Assembly: GCF_000764305.2 (NCBI RefSeq)
Contig: NW_025935883.1
Coordinates: forward strand, 97,912 to 161,911
From: Hyalella azteca
Taxonomy: Eukaryota > Arthropoda > Malacostraca > Amphipoda > Hyalellidae
Length of the DNA stretch: 64,000 nt
Reading direction: 5' to 3'
Of this stretch, positions 25,046 through 37,700 are shown piece by piece. A program made the translations under genes and the position numbers. The notes beneath the pieces were generated by a model. The model saw only the letters and a list, made by a program, of their open reading frames with translations. It had not been told where the DNA came from and did no database searches. The stretch's first letter is position 1; each line of letters begins with the position of its first letter.

Positions 25046-26324
25046 GCATAATGCCTTGTAGGCCAAACGATAAACGATCTACGTGCGCGTGCAGTGTGGA
25101 TTCCGCCGTTATTTATTATATATTTCCTTACATTTTCTTTTCTTAACCTCTATTCCTAATTAATTTATAATATGGAAAAAAATATGAATAAATACTTCTA
25201 TCGTCCCTTCACGTAAAATCTAATCGAGAGCCGCTAAATGTTCCGGTTTCATGTTCAAATTTTTGGCAACTAGTAAGAAAAATTTATTAATGAAAATGGA
25301 GATATGAAATAAATTTTACAATAAATTCAACTGATCAGATGGAATCTTGTGCGAGGTGCAACACTCAGGAGGATTTGAGTGAAGGATTTAAATTGGCTCT
25401 CGTTTTTGCGAAAGAAAATTTTGAATTCGATTACAATATTGGCGTTTTGAAGTTGAAAGATCAGAACCGGAGATCAAAAACAGGAATGACTTTCATTATG
25501 AGTTGTTTCCAACTTATAATGAAAAGATGGAAACTTAATTGTTTCCATCTACTGCGTGAATATCGCCACGCTGAAGTTATTATTTCACATCCGCATCTGG
25601 CGGTCTCTCGAGTGTTGCTCCGACGCTGAAAGGTTAAGCTCAATTGCATGGCGTCAACCATTCAGTCAGAGAAAGCGCCTGTAGGAATCTCTAAAATATG
25701 TAAAAGTCTTGCGATCTGAGACACAGACAAAGACTTCTTTCAGGGATTAATTCTTCTTTCGCGTATGATCATTAATTCGCTTTTGTCTTTACCGAATCAA
25801 AGGCCATTCAGAACTGTAGCAAAGACTTAATTGTCGGACTGATTAATAAAAAGAAAGTAATTCGATACTCGTTATTTTCAGAACTGATTCAAGTATTAAT
25901 AATAACTAGGCTGCTATAATTAATCGAAATCGAGGCACCATAAAACTTTTGGCTAATAACTTGAGTTTTTGTAGGTTATTTCTCGTATTTAATATTCATG
26001 ATACGGGCTAATTCGCAAGCGCGAGAAGAAAGTTCTCCTGGATGCAAACCTTACACAATATAGTTTAGTAAGTCAAGCTAGCTATTTTACAACGCGTCTG
26101 TCGCTAAATTCTGAAATCGCGGTTTGCAAGCCCACAAGCTTCCTCCCGCATCTGCTTGCTCGCGTTTGTGGCGACACGTGCGCTGTCCTTCAGTGTTATG
26201 ACGGAGATAAATTAAGCCTCTCACAAGCCTGCATCTGACGCGCACAATTTGTCATCTTTCTCTTGCAGTGTCGGAATCCGGTGTCTAAAGCAGCCTCCTA
26301 ACATTTGCATAGTCATTTTCCTAG

Positions 26325-26530
26325 ATCTTGCACGACGAGAATGTTGCAACGAGACGATGAAGCACAAGAGTTACTGTGACGTGATGATAAAGCTGAAACC
26401 TTGTGACAACAGCTGTGACCATGTCATAGACGACGATTTTGTAGAACAATGCGTACGGCACCCACAACAAGAAATACATTATGCCACATGCGTGCCGGAT
26501 GTCGATGAGAAAAATGATGGGTTGATTTGA
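26325..26530 (+). CDS. Possible cysteine-rich terminal exon, unidentified
   Basis: After an acceptor TTTCCTAG the frame reads 68 codons to TGA with seven cysteines (RRECCNET, SYCDV, KPCDNSCDH, EQCVRH, YATCVP), like an exon of a small secreted protein. No matching upstream exon was found and no family was recognised. Could be chance. Confidence 0.2.
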
Positions 26531-27689
26531 TGGATCATGATGAAAAAAATTATTGACTTCAGTGGAACTAATAAAAGGAATATAAATAGAAATAATTATA
26601 CGAAATGAGAAAATCGGAGTACTTACGATCCGTTGAGAAGATCGAAATACCTGCGATATTTTGAGAAAACTACAGTATGCATCAGTTGCTTCTAAAGTAG
26701 CAAAGTGCATCATTCTATCATCGCCGCAAGCACGATTTCTAACTATTAATATCTCACATACAATTTTTCGCTACGAGAAATAATAATGAAAATATTATTT
26801 ATTTGTAATATGAGTGATTCTAATAATCTAATCTAACTAAATAAATCTAACGAAATCTAATCTAACTAAATAAAGTGATTAACGATAAAAACTTCATATT
26901 TTCTGACACAGTTGCAGTCTGACAGTCTGATTTCATTGCAGCAGGCACCCAGAACGTGCGATGTCGGCGGCTAAGAAATGTTAATGGTGTAGGAAATAAC
27001 CTGCTGCAACTTCCGGCTATGATCGCGGTTCCCGGCTACACGAATTCCCACCTGATAATCCCGGCACCTAATCAGGGTCGGCCGACGTTCGGGCGGCTCT
27101 CCTCTGGCCCCGTCAATGTTCTAATTTTCCTCACTCAGAGAAGTTAGAGGTCATTCGTCCTAATAGCGATGCACATTTGGGCTTCGTGTGGGTCATCGTA
27201 ACCCAATTAAGTAAGGCAAAATGCGTTTCAGTGCGGCATGCAGAATGTTTTTTACAATTCGGATAATTAATTTTAGTGAATGAAGGCAGGTATGATGACC
27301 GCTGTTCGCCGACAGGGAAAGTGGTCAGAGGAAGTGCGTCGTGGGAACCGTGCTGACAAAACCGCTCATCTGGAAGCGAAGATGACTTGCTTCAACGGTC
27401 AGTAATGTCGCATGCTGTAATATTCCACCGCGTGTGTTCGAACGTTAGGCAAACAATGCCGAATGATATCGCTTAAGTTCAAAAAGGGAATAAGAATGAG
27501 TAATTTTCCATTATATTCAATTATAATTTTGTTTATAATTACTTGATGCATAAATAAGAAGGATATGGTGAAAAGTAAGCGTCGAGCCTTTACGCTGACC
27601 ATTGCATAAATAAAATTGCACGGCACTAAACATTCAGTATCATTCCCCGTAGCCGATATCATTGCGTATCATTCTGCACAGCTCCTTTT

Positions 27690-28345
27690 GTTCAAAGACC
27701 AAACCCACGATGAAGAAATAATTCGAGCGAAGCCTCATTTCCCCCTCAAACGCCCCTTTTGAATTAACTGTTGGATATCTAATAGCCGCGGAATCGAACT
27801 TGGAGAAGGAGAAAAAATTTAAAAGATCCGTCAAAATGTAGATTAAGAGTCTCTCAGAGCAGGTGAAACCTAAAAATTCTCTAAATACGTCATAAAATTA
27901 TGTTACTTTTTGGTTTTCCCTAAACCAGACAAGATTTTTTAGAGCCGGAGCTATGGTATGGCTTTGAGACACTTTCCATATGAATTTATAATAATAAAGT
28001 AAGACCAAACCTATGATAAAGAAATGATAATAATAAAGTAAGACCAAACCTATGATAAAGAAATAATTCGATCGAAGCCTCATTTCCTCCTCAATTAAGC
28101 GCCCCTTGCACCGTCAGTTTGAATCGACTGTTGGATGTCTAATAGCCGCAGAATTGAACGTAGAAAAAGGAGGAAAAATTTATAGTGTCCGCCAAGATGT
28201 TGATTAAGAATCTTTCATAATAGATAGAAACTAAAAATTCTCTGACTACGTCATTCTTTGATTTTTTTTTAGTTTTCCCCAAACCAGACAAGATCTTTAT
28301 AGAGCCGGAGCTATGGTATGGCTTTGAGACACTTTCCATATGAAT
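27690..28345. repeat. Two diverged tandem copies of a 300-bp block
   Basis: Copies at about 27690-27985 and 28045-28345 share TTGGATATCTAATAGCCGC-like sequence, CCAGACAAGAT, and GGAGCTATGGTATGGCTTTG. A small AATAATAAAGTAAGACCAAA repeat lies between them. Confidence 0.8.
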
Positions 28346-28539
28346 TCTTTTAGCAAGCTTGTCGAGAAAAATACAATAAGTTTACAATCTGACTTGAATT
28401 TGGTAGAGTGTATATGCGCGTGACACGCGAATCGCTGAACATTTCTTGGTTTTGAAAGTCCATTTCAGTTTCCCAACTTTGGTCACGGCGCTGAGATCGA
28501 AGATCGCGTCACGCTAAGTCCGTTGTTCGTTCGTACCAT

Positions 28540-28985
28540 CGTGCTACATGTTTTTTGTGCCCATCGTACCACATGCGTGCTGGAGACCACTGTACCCACT
28601 GCGTCATAGGCTGGCTTGTGCCTATCGTAGCTAATAATTCCATATGCATGCTTTTGCCCACTGTACCTATTGTTTCATATTTGTAATTGTATCCACAGTA
28701 ATCACTATGCCACATGCGAGTTTGTGCTCAATGTATAACATGCGTTATTGTGCCCATTGTACCTATTTCGTCGCATGCTTGCTTGTGCCCACTGTACCCA
28801 TTGTGTCAATGCTTGTTTGTGCTTATAGTACCGATTGTGCCGCTGGCGTCTTGTGCACATTGTGCACATCGCCTCACATGCATAGTTGTGCACATGGCAT
28901 CAAATGCATACTTGTACCCATTGTGCTACATGCATAACTGTGCCCATTGTACCACGTTTGCGCCTGTATCCATTGTAGACGGGTT
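28540..28985. repeat. About 30-bp minisatellite
   Basis: Degenerate TGCCCATTGTACCACATGCG units, near fourteen. They create overlapping cysteine-rich open frames on both strands that are not genes. Confidence 0.8.
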
Positions 28986-31722
28986 TTACCTCGAAGTTCC
29001 ATGCGCCTGACTCGGTGTTTCACAGTTACGATGAAGCGTGACGAATCCTACATTTTTTTAGCGAATCTCGCACAGAGCGAACAAATGCAGAACGCGTGAG
29101 TGATCCATGACAATGTGAACGATTTATTTGTTTTGTCATTTGAGATCAAATTTTGCGAGTATAGCATTTTGTTGTGCTATATTTCTATGCTATATATAAT
29201 AGGCCATGGGCCTATTTCTTCAGCGCCGACACTCCTATTCTATAAATGCTTATGAGTTGTTTGTTACACGTTTATATGTTCCATAAATCGTAATTATTTG
29301 GCAGTACAGAATAGAAAAGCCCGCATGAAAGCTGTTGTATGCCTTCATGATAAAAAATTTCGTCAAACTTGAGTTCGCAACGAAATAAAGAAATTTAATC
29401 AGGATAAATTTAACACAACAAAGATCGATTCATTTAAGCGAAATAAAAGATTGGTAATGATAACTCAATCTAAATTTCTCTTCATTAAAGCAAAGTTAAA
29501 ACTCCAACATCGCTATCTTCAATTTAAACAAAATATATTTTCCTGATCTTCATTTTATTCTAGATCCATCTAGATAAAAAAAATTTTAATGTATGCTTTG
29601 TCCGAATTTTGCCGTATTCAGAAACAAGTAATTCTGCACATTTTTAGTCGCAAAACGCGGGCTCTTCAACGTTACCTTTTCCACCAGCAGTTTGCCAGGG
29701 AGCGGCACTTGCTCATCGCTTTCTTCTTCTGCCATTTCCACTTTATTGCCGACACGTGAAGACCTGCATTGTAGCGTAATAGTAATAGTCGTTTCTGTCA
29801 CCGAATTCTTGCAGCTTGCTGGTCTTTGAACCCCCAACTCACTATTCATTCAACCTCCAGTCAGCCACCCGGTTGTTTCAATCTACGCCAATAAACCACC
29901 GAGTAACATCTCCGATTTTGGGCATAACTGTCACAGGAAGTTGGTATCGAACCCGTAACTCACTGCTTCAGTTCTGGAACTCTTAACTTAAACCTTTGGT
30001 TCCTCTGCCCACTGTTGGTCAGCTCACAGAGCGGCATGCTGTCCGTATGGGGACCTCAATTATACTTCTAAAAAGCTAAAGCTTAGTAGTTTCTAAAGTT
30101 TGCTGGATAGTCGCTATTTTGAGCTAGAATATCTCATATATTTTTCTTTTCAGTGAATAATTTTAATAATACTCAGAATTTGCTACTGCGCATGGTCGCT
30201 CGGCAGTTCTACTGTGGGATCGCTCGGCAGTTCGGCGCGCAGTCTCCGGCATTCTCGGCCCACGGTTCTTCCGTTGCGGAGCGTTCGCTCACGACGCGCT
30301 AACTTACGGCAGGAATTGTCGGACAAGTTGGACAATAGTTTGCCGGGTGTTGCTTCGGGATTATATTACTGATCGATAATCTTATTACACAAATAGAAAT
30401 TGTCAGTTGATGAAATCCTCGTGTAATAATATTCCCTTACCTATCACTATGTTTTAATCGACAGCATTAGATTTCGCAATTATCGTCAATTGATAATGAA
30501 ATTAGTGCATAATTTTAGTGTTCCTCTGCATTAGTCATATGAAACGCAATTTTCTGTGTCGCATGATCACGGTTTGGATGACCATTATCCGGCATCGCCT
30601 CAGCTGGTGAATTCAAAATCGCTTATGCGGCTCCAGACCGAAGAATTCCGGAAATATTAGTTGTGTGTTACTGTGCTACGCTGCAGTAGATCTGTGTCGT
30701 CTCAAACTAGGCAAAGTGTACAAGAAATTTAATTTTTACCGAGGTTATAGTATAACGTTACCTTTTCTTTCATATTAATGTATAGTTTTGTGCATACTTT
30801 GTATCTGTGAGACTGAAATTTCTACAAGATAAGGATCAAAGCAGTCTTCACTCGAAGTTAGGGCCATTTTTGATAAAAATTATTCCTTTCGTAGTTGACT
30901 AGTTGCTGGCTGCGTTGCAGCTCTGAAAATTTGAGAAAAATTAAATTTTCCTGCAATCTCGCGTTTCTTTAGCAAAGCCTAAATTCCAGCCCTACAATGC
31001 AGCTAGAGACAATATCTAGAAGTTGTTTCCTACATTTCAGCCTATATTTCAGCTAGAGATAATCTCTAGAAGTTGCGCGGTGGTGGCAAGTTCAACTGTG
31101 TTCGTGTATGTTGTTATGTGCTGGAATTATGGAATCAAACGTATAGTAATCAATCTGACGATGATAACTATGTAATTGCCTCATTTATCTGAAGTTTATC
31201 TTGAGAATGCGGTCGCTGTTGTGTTGCGCATGTATGACAGTATAATTATGGTAATTGTTCGATTTATTATCGCTATTAATAATTTCTCTTTTAAGTCTTC
31301 TTGACGATAAAAATAGCCTATAGGGATTACCCGATGCAGTTTTTAATAAGAAAATACGAGTTTAACTTGTTGATTTACTTAGTCACTTCGTTGACTGTGA
31401 ATAGATGGCATACTCCTTGGCGGAATGGACCGGTTTCTTGAACTCTGCCTTGTTTATGGTGGAAGCTAAATAAAATTTTTGTGTGAAATCTTGTAAACAA
31501 GGATACTTGATTACATTTACAGTTAATGATGCAGTTCTACATTTATTCCCAGTTTGGCTTCAGTTAAACGTTTTTCGCTAACTTGCAGACCATTTTCCTT
31601 TCCACTTGTGAAAACGTTTAATACGCGTTACAAATAAGCACCTATTTGTATTCCTAAAATTTCACATTACAGCTCATTTCAACGTGTATCTCAGTTCTAA
31701 GGAAGGAAGAACTTTATCCAAG

Positions 31723-31771
31723 ATGTTTATCATGTACTTCCTGTCGAACTTCGTCTCCAACCTCACGTCAG
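31723..31771 (+). CDS. Gene C tentative 5' coding exon e0
   Basis: ATG followed by [16 protein letters not shown] and a strong donor, GTGAGT, in phase 1. Joining to the acceptor at 33620-33621 (GATGCAG) gives [21 protein letters not shown] in frame. The alternative is no e0 and a start at ATG 33603 or 33624 in e1. An RNA read across the junction would decide. Confidence 0.5.
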
Positions 31772-34700
31772 GTGAGTTCAACTGTCCAGGGCCTATACTT
31801 TCAAAGAAAGTTAATAGATCGTAAGTTTATTAGCCAATCATTGACGGCCTTTCAAGCAAAATCCACCAATCATGGACAAGAAATTGGAGCGTAAGTACTA
31901 ACGATCACTAACTGAATTTTGAAAGTATGGGCCCAGGTAACACGCAACGCAGGCTGGAATTCTAGTATAGCGCGGGTAGTTTCTGTCATTTTTGGGGCGG
32001 ATATAAATCCCTTTCCAGCAGTGATTGGTTGTGATGTCATCCTCTCCAGACTGTGATAGGTTGTGCCCATATATGGTATGAGTATTGGGTAATTTATTAC
32101 CCCACTAGAATTCCACACTATTTTTTCCTGCGAACTTATCTATCACTATTATAATTTATTTATTATTAATAATAAATTTAGTAATAATAATTATTATTAT
32201 TTAATAATTATTTATTGCAATTAATTGCAATAATTATCATTATTACCCCTAATTATTTATTGCAACGTGTTCATAAATTGCCTGCAACATCGACAATCCT
32301 CAATAAATGGACGGGTGGAACTTATTCTACCCATTATCAAACAACCTGTAAATTTATTTTCGTTTTTCGCTTCTCTTTTCCATCCATTAAACCCCGTCCA
32401 AGCCTTAAACCAGCCGATATTTCATTTGGTGCGGGTATAATAAGCTGAAATTTAGTGGTAAGGTAAGTAAATGGGTTACAGGAAATTCTTATATGAACGG
32501 CTATTAAAGTTCATGAATGAACGCGTGAATATGGAAGCTGATCAATTAATTAATTTCTCCCGAAAACGGATTGCGTTTCGCAACAGTTTTTTAAACTTTA
32601 ACTGCGTTGTATAATCTTTCAATTCTTTTCAAGCCAAGATACTCAACTTAAAGTATTTTAGTGCGCGTAGATCGTCAACGATAAGTCGGCTCTTGGATAA
32701 CTTCACAATTATGATGCACTCTGAGTCAAGTATACTTGTGACAGAACTACCAGGTCAAGTAATAGAGATAAAGACCATATAATTTCCTGTTTTGCCTCTT
32801 AGTAAGACTTCCGGTTACTTATTAGGTGCTCATTCAAGGCTGATCAAATGATTTCTGAGGTCTGGGACTAGAACATTGATGGTCTCGAAGCCTGTTACAT
32901 GTGAGGACGACATGATACTTGAACTTATTAGCCCGCTGGAAATTATTAGCAGTGAGGTACGGCTGACCGACGACTATCCGTATGTCACCTGTAGATTACC
33001 AGTGAATTTCAATTGAGAATACAATGAGTTCAACTTCTTACTTAAACACAATACTTGAACTGTAATTATCTTGCAGTGACGGTATACCTTTTAAATTCTG
33101 CTGACCTTAACTCATTCCTTGTTTGGACTAAAATATTCAAAATTTGACGTCAGTTCATCGTACATTGACTGAGCAATATTGCATGCATCAATGTTTTGTG
33201 TACTGACGGCTAAACTGTTTACCAGACCTCAACATACGAACTGCGTTGACAACGGTTGCTTCGTATATGGTAGTCGAAGGGTTAGGGACAACTGAACATG
33301 TTGCGTTTTGGTGCAGACATGACTGGGCTGACCAAGGGTTAGGTACAACTGAACATGTCGCGTTTTGGTGCAGACATGACTGGGCTGACCAAGGGTTAGG
33401 TACAACTGAACATGTCGCGTTTTGGTCCAGACATGACTGAGCTGACCAAGGGTTAGGTACAACTGAACATGTCGCATTTTGGTACAGACATGACTGTTTT
33501 GGTGCAGACATGACTGGGCTGACCAAGGGTTAGGGACAACTGAACATGTCGCGTTTTGGTGCAGACATGACTGGGCTGACCAAGGGTTAGGGGCAACTGA
33601 ACATGTCGCGTTTTGATGCAGACATGACTGGGCTGATATCGGTCGTGACGGCCTACGTCAGAACGGCCGCCATTTTCTTCCTGGGCACCTACTCCTACGA
33701 GAACAGCGACCTGCCCATAGAGGAGCTCTACGACTTCGTCGTCGGTGAGATGCACATTTCTTCACAATGAAAATGATTCTTTGTGAATGTAAATTCCATA
33801 TCTATATTCTTACGAGTAATATTTGTTTCGATATGAAGAGCATATGAGCTTTGGAAAGGTGTGTTACTTGCAGTTTTCAATGACGTGTTTATTCCTTCAA
33901 TGCATGGTACACTTTTTGTGTACCTATTTCTCCACCTGTACTATCTGATTGAAGCCATAGGAGTATTGAATATTCAATCCTAATTACGCTAATAACTTTG
34001 CAGCTTGTCTAAGTTCTCACGATACAGGAAATCAATGACTTATATTGATATCTTGATGAGAATTCAACGAGACATACATAGTTGCCGCCATTGTGAGGCC
34101 AGTTCTTTTCTTCTTATTGACCGACTGACTGAGTGAGCGAGCGAATGAGTGCGATCGTGAGTGAGTGAATCTTATCAGGCCACGAGGTGAGTATAAACGT
34201 GGCCTCGTATTACAGCCTAAGCTTAGCGGAAGTTCTTAGGGAACATTATAGCTAGTGAAAGTCTAGCAATAACATCACTAGCCGCACTCGGATCGCTTGG
34301 CGTCACAACGAAAGCGAAATTGACGCTCGTTCAGATGATGGAAAATGCCAGTTGCGGCCGCGCTTCAAATGTTTTGCTTCAAGTGACCGTAGCGTAATAT
34401 ATCACCTGCAATAATAATAAGGCAGGCGCTGACCTATAGAGATTGATTATGTCATGATACTTTCGAGTGGGTGGCAGCCACGGCCGGTTTGCCGAGGGCT
34501 CACATGCGGGGTAATTAATTTTGACGTTGCGGCTTGGCGGGCTTGCAGAACAAAAATGTAAGCACGATTGAATATTGGCACCTTCTTCAGTGAAAGCCCT
34601 TGAGTTATTCATGTATCTAGGTTGATATATAGAGGCATGATATAGAATAGAATAGAATAGAATATATCGAGAAATTTAGGTTCGGAAACTCAGTAAATTA

Positions 34701-37700
34701 ATATTTTCTTCCACCTAAAGTGGAATTCAGGTCGACTGGATTAAATTAACCCCAAATATTTTCCCCTCAATTGAGTAGGAGTGGTGGAAATGAATAATTG
34801 TGTTTCACCGACACCCGTATTGGGTACTTTTGAATTTAAATAATCCACGATCTTGTCTCTAGTGTTCTCTTTCCCAGTGGTTCAGTTAGATAGCAACTGG
34901 TGGATATAATTTTTTTGCGGCACACGGATTGGCATCGACTTGATTTGACTAATACGCGATCTTGTCTCTATTGTTCTCTTACCCAGTGGTTCTGTTAGGT
35001 AGCAACTGGTGGATATAATTGTTTTCTGCGACAACCGGATCGGGGTCGACTAGTTCCGACTAATCAGCGATCTTGTACCCCCAGTGGGGTCGGGGTCTGC
35101 GGGCAGCGCCGTGGCGGCGCGTCTCTGCGAAGTGCGGGGCTGGAGCGTCCTGCTGCTGGAGTCCGGGGGCACGACGCCCCCCGAAGCGATGGTCCCCGGC
35201 TACAACCCCTTCGTCATCCTGCACGGGGTCCAGCCCATGTGGGGCTATAAATCCGAACCGCAGAAACACGCATGCAAGAACTACGCTGGACATGTGAGAT
35301 GATTTGGGCAACTCTGCCTCGACGGTTGCTTTTTAGCGAACATTTTTTGAAAATTTCGTCGACAGTAATTTGATTTAAAACTTTTAGGTGTAGTGATTCC
35401 ATAAAATTTCAGTAAGGTCAAATAAAAATTTTTGTGCGAAATATTCTCATTGGCATTTTTTTACCTTTTGAATATCGCTAAAGCTGTTTAGTATATTTCT
35501 TTATCTACCTTTCTCGAACTTCAGCAAACTGTCTTCACCTACATTAACCTCCATCTATATGTTGAATCTACTGGTGTTGCTACCATCTATTTCTTTATCT
35601 ACCTTTCTCGAACTTCAGCAAACTGTCTTCACCTACATTAACCTCCATCTATATGTTGAATCTACTGGTGTTGCTACCATCTATTTCTTTATCTACCTTT
35701 CTCGAACTTTAGCAAACTTTCCTCACCTTCATTAACCTCCATCTATAAACATAAAATCTATTTCCTCCATCTATAAATAAAGTGGATGAACGTCATCCAA
35801 TCAATCCAACTTTAGTGTCTCACCAGCTTCCAACACGAAGAACCAAAATACTCTATATTCCATAATTTTTTTAACGAGATTTTCATGAATTTATTTGCAC
35901 TCAGCAAATACCAATTCCTCGAGGCCGGACGGTGGGAGGTTCCTCCGCCGTAAACTTTTTGATGCACGTCCGGGGCAACCGCCGGGACTTCGACCGCTGG
36001 GCGGCCCTCGGCAACCCGGGCTGGGACTACGACTCCGTCCTGCCATACTTCAAGAAGCTCGAGACGTACAGGGGCGAAGTGACCAACCTCACGGGTGAGG
36101 GCTTTCTTTTGCCGTCTAAATTATCTGAATTTTATAGTAAATTTAATACGACACTTGACAAGTGGCTTCTGCAATTGAAAAAATTAGATCGTACTCACTT
36201 CAGCGAGTAACAGAGAGCGCATTTTCTCACGTCCGGCCGTCCGTCACGGACTGACGGACATGACGAGCATAATAGCGCATTTTCCATAAATGAGAAAATG
36301 CGCTAAATTGAAAACGACATGTGCAAGATTTTCTTCTCAGCCAGCGTTTATTGTTACCCTTTGTCCCCCTCTTCCCCATACGAGTCACCCACCCTTCTAA
36401 ACCCTCTTCCTTCATGACAGCCCCGTACCACGGGTACTCAGGCCCCGTGGTGGTGGAGGGGAAGGCGTGGGGGACGGACGTAATGAAGGCCTTCCTCAAG
36501 GCGGGGAAGGAGCTCGGCTTCCCCACCATCGACCCCAACGCCTTCACACAAATTGGTGCGAAAATTAATAAATTAATTAAAATCAAACTAAGTTTTTCCA
36601 TTTTTAAAGAATTTTTTTAGGTTTACGTTTTCTTATATTCCAGCCCACATCGAAAACATTAATAGCGGATAACAGACGACACTAAAGTGGTGGCAAACCA
36701 TGAAGCAGAAAAAAAGATCGGTTATGACCATGTTATAAATTTTCATAGTAGTGACGCAATTTTTTTACCAACAACACAAGTATAAAACGAACGTAGCTTC
36801 ACCAAGGTGAGGCGTTGCCATATGGCGCACGTCACCAAGTGAGTCAACCATGTTAGCTGGCAGTTAATTTTCTAAATATTAACCAAACTTTGTATGCAAG
36901 ATAAGTTTTGAAAGATTGTATATTCCAACATAAATTGCCATACGTACTGTAAAGAATATCAATTTCGAACTCGAAAAATATTTGGGTATGATCAATCTCG
37001 TGAAATAAAAAAATACAGTAAGAACTGTATCAGTCAGTATTAGTTTTGTTTATTCTTATTGTGAGACTAGAACACAAGTAATTTATTGTAAGTAATTGTA
37101 TTGTATTGTAAGTAGTTTATTGTAGGACAAAAATTAACACATGTATACATTGTGGCCAGAACGAGCAATTCAATCAATTTTGACGGCGAGCTTTCTAATT
37201 CATCCCTTGGTTCCGCAGTTTCTCGAGAACTACTGTTCTAATTTATTCCAAATTATTTGCTCTATTCGATACAAGATTATTTCTTGCCTTAAAAAACTCT
37301 AAATTTTGATAAATATTTTGTAGTGCTTCGAAAATTTTTTTATTTACAATTCATTTACCCGGTAGCAATAAATTAATTAACATTTACTTGGCAACATCAA
37401 CACACTTAACATAAACGGGCTAACATTAAAATAATCGATATTAAATGGATGTTTTTTTGCAGGTTTTATTCAACCACGATAAGCGTGCAGTCGGGGTCCA
37501 CTACATGAAGAATGGCCGGGTACACTGCATGTAGACATGGTGTAAAATTGATTATATTATATATTAAAATATCCTACTAAATAATACTAAATAACATATA
37601 ATAATGATATACTACATCATCGCAATAATATATTATACATTTATAAGTTGATTATATATGAGGTTGTCCCAGCAACACCTGGCGCGGGTGCGGCGCGAGG

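Larger units (their letters stand above)
24286..31722. other. Intergenic region between genes B and C
   Basis: Gene-poor. Holds a 27-bp repeat (24950-25045), a duplicated block (27690-28345) and a minisatellite (28540-28985). One possible cysteine-rich exon is at 26325-26530. No other coding signal is convincing. Confidence 0.6.

Noticed and set aside
28509..29010. Cysteine-rich open frames on both strands
   Set aside because: They follow a 30-bp minisatellite; both strands are open for the same compositional reason.
29586..29849. 87-codon minus-strand frame
   Set aside because: No recognisable domain, no clear splice sites and no neighbouring exon; treated as chance.
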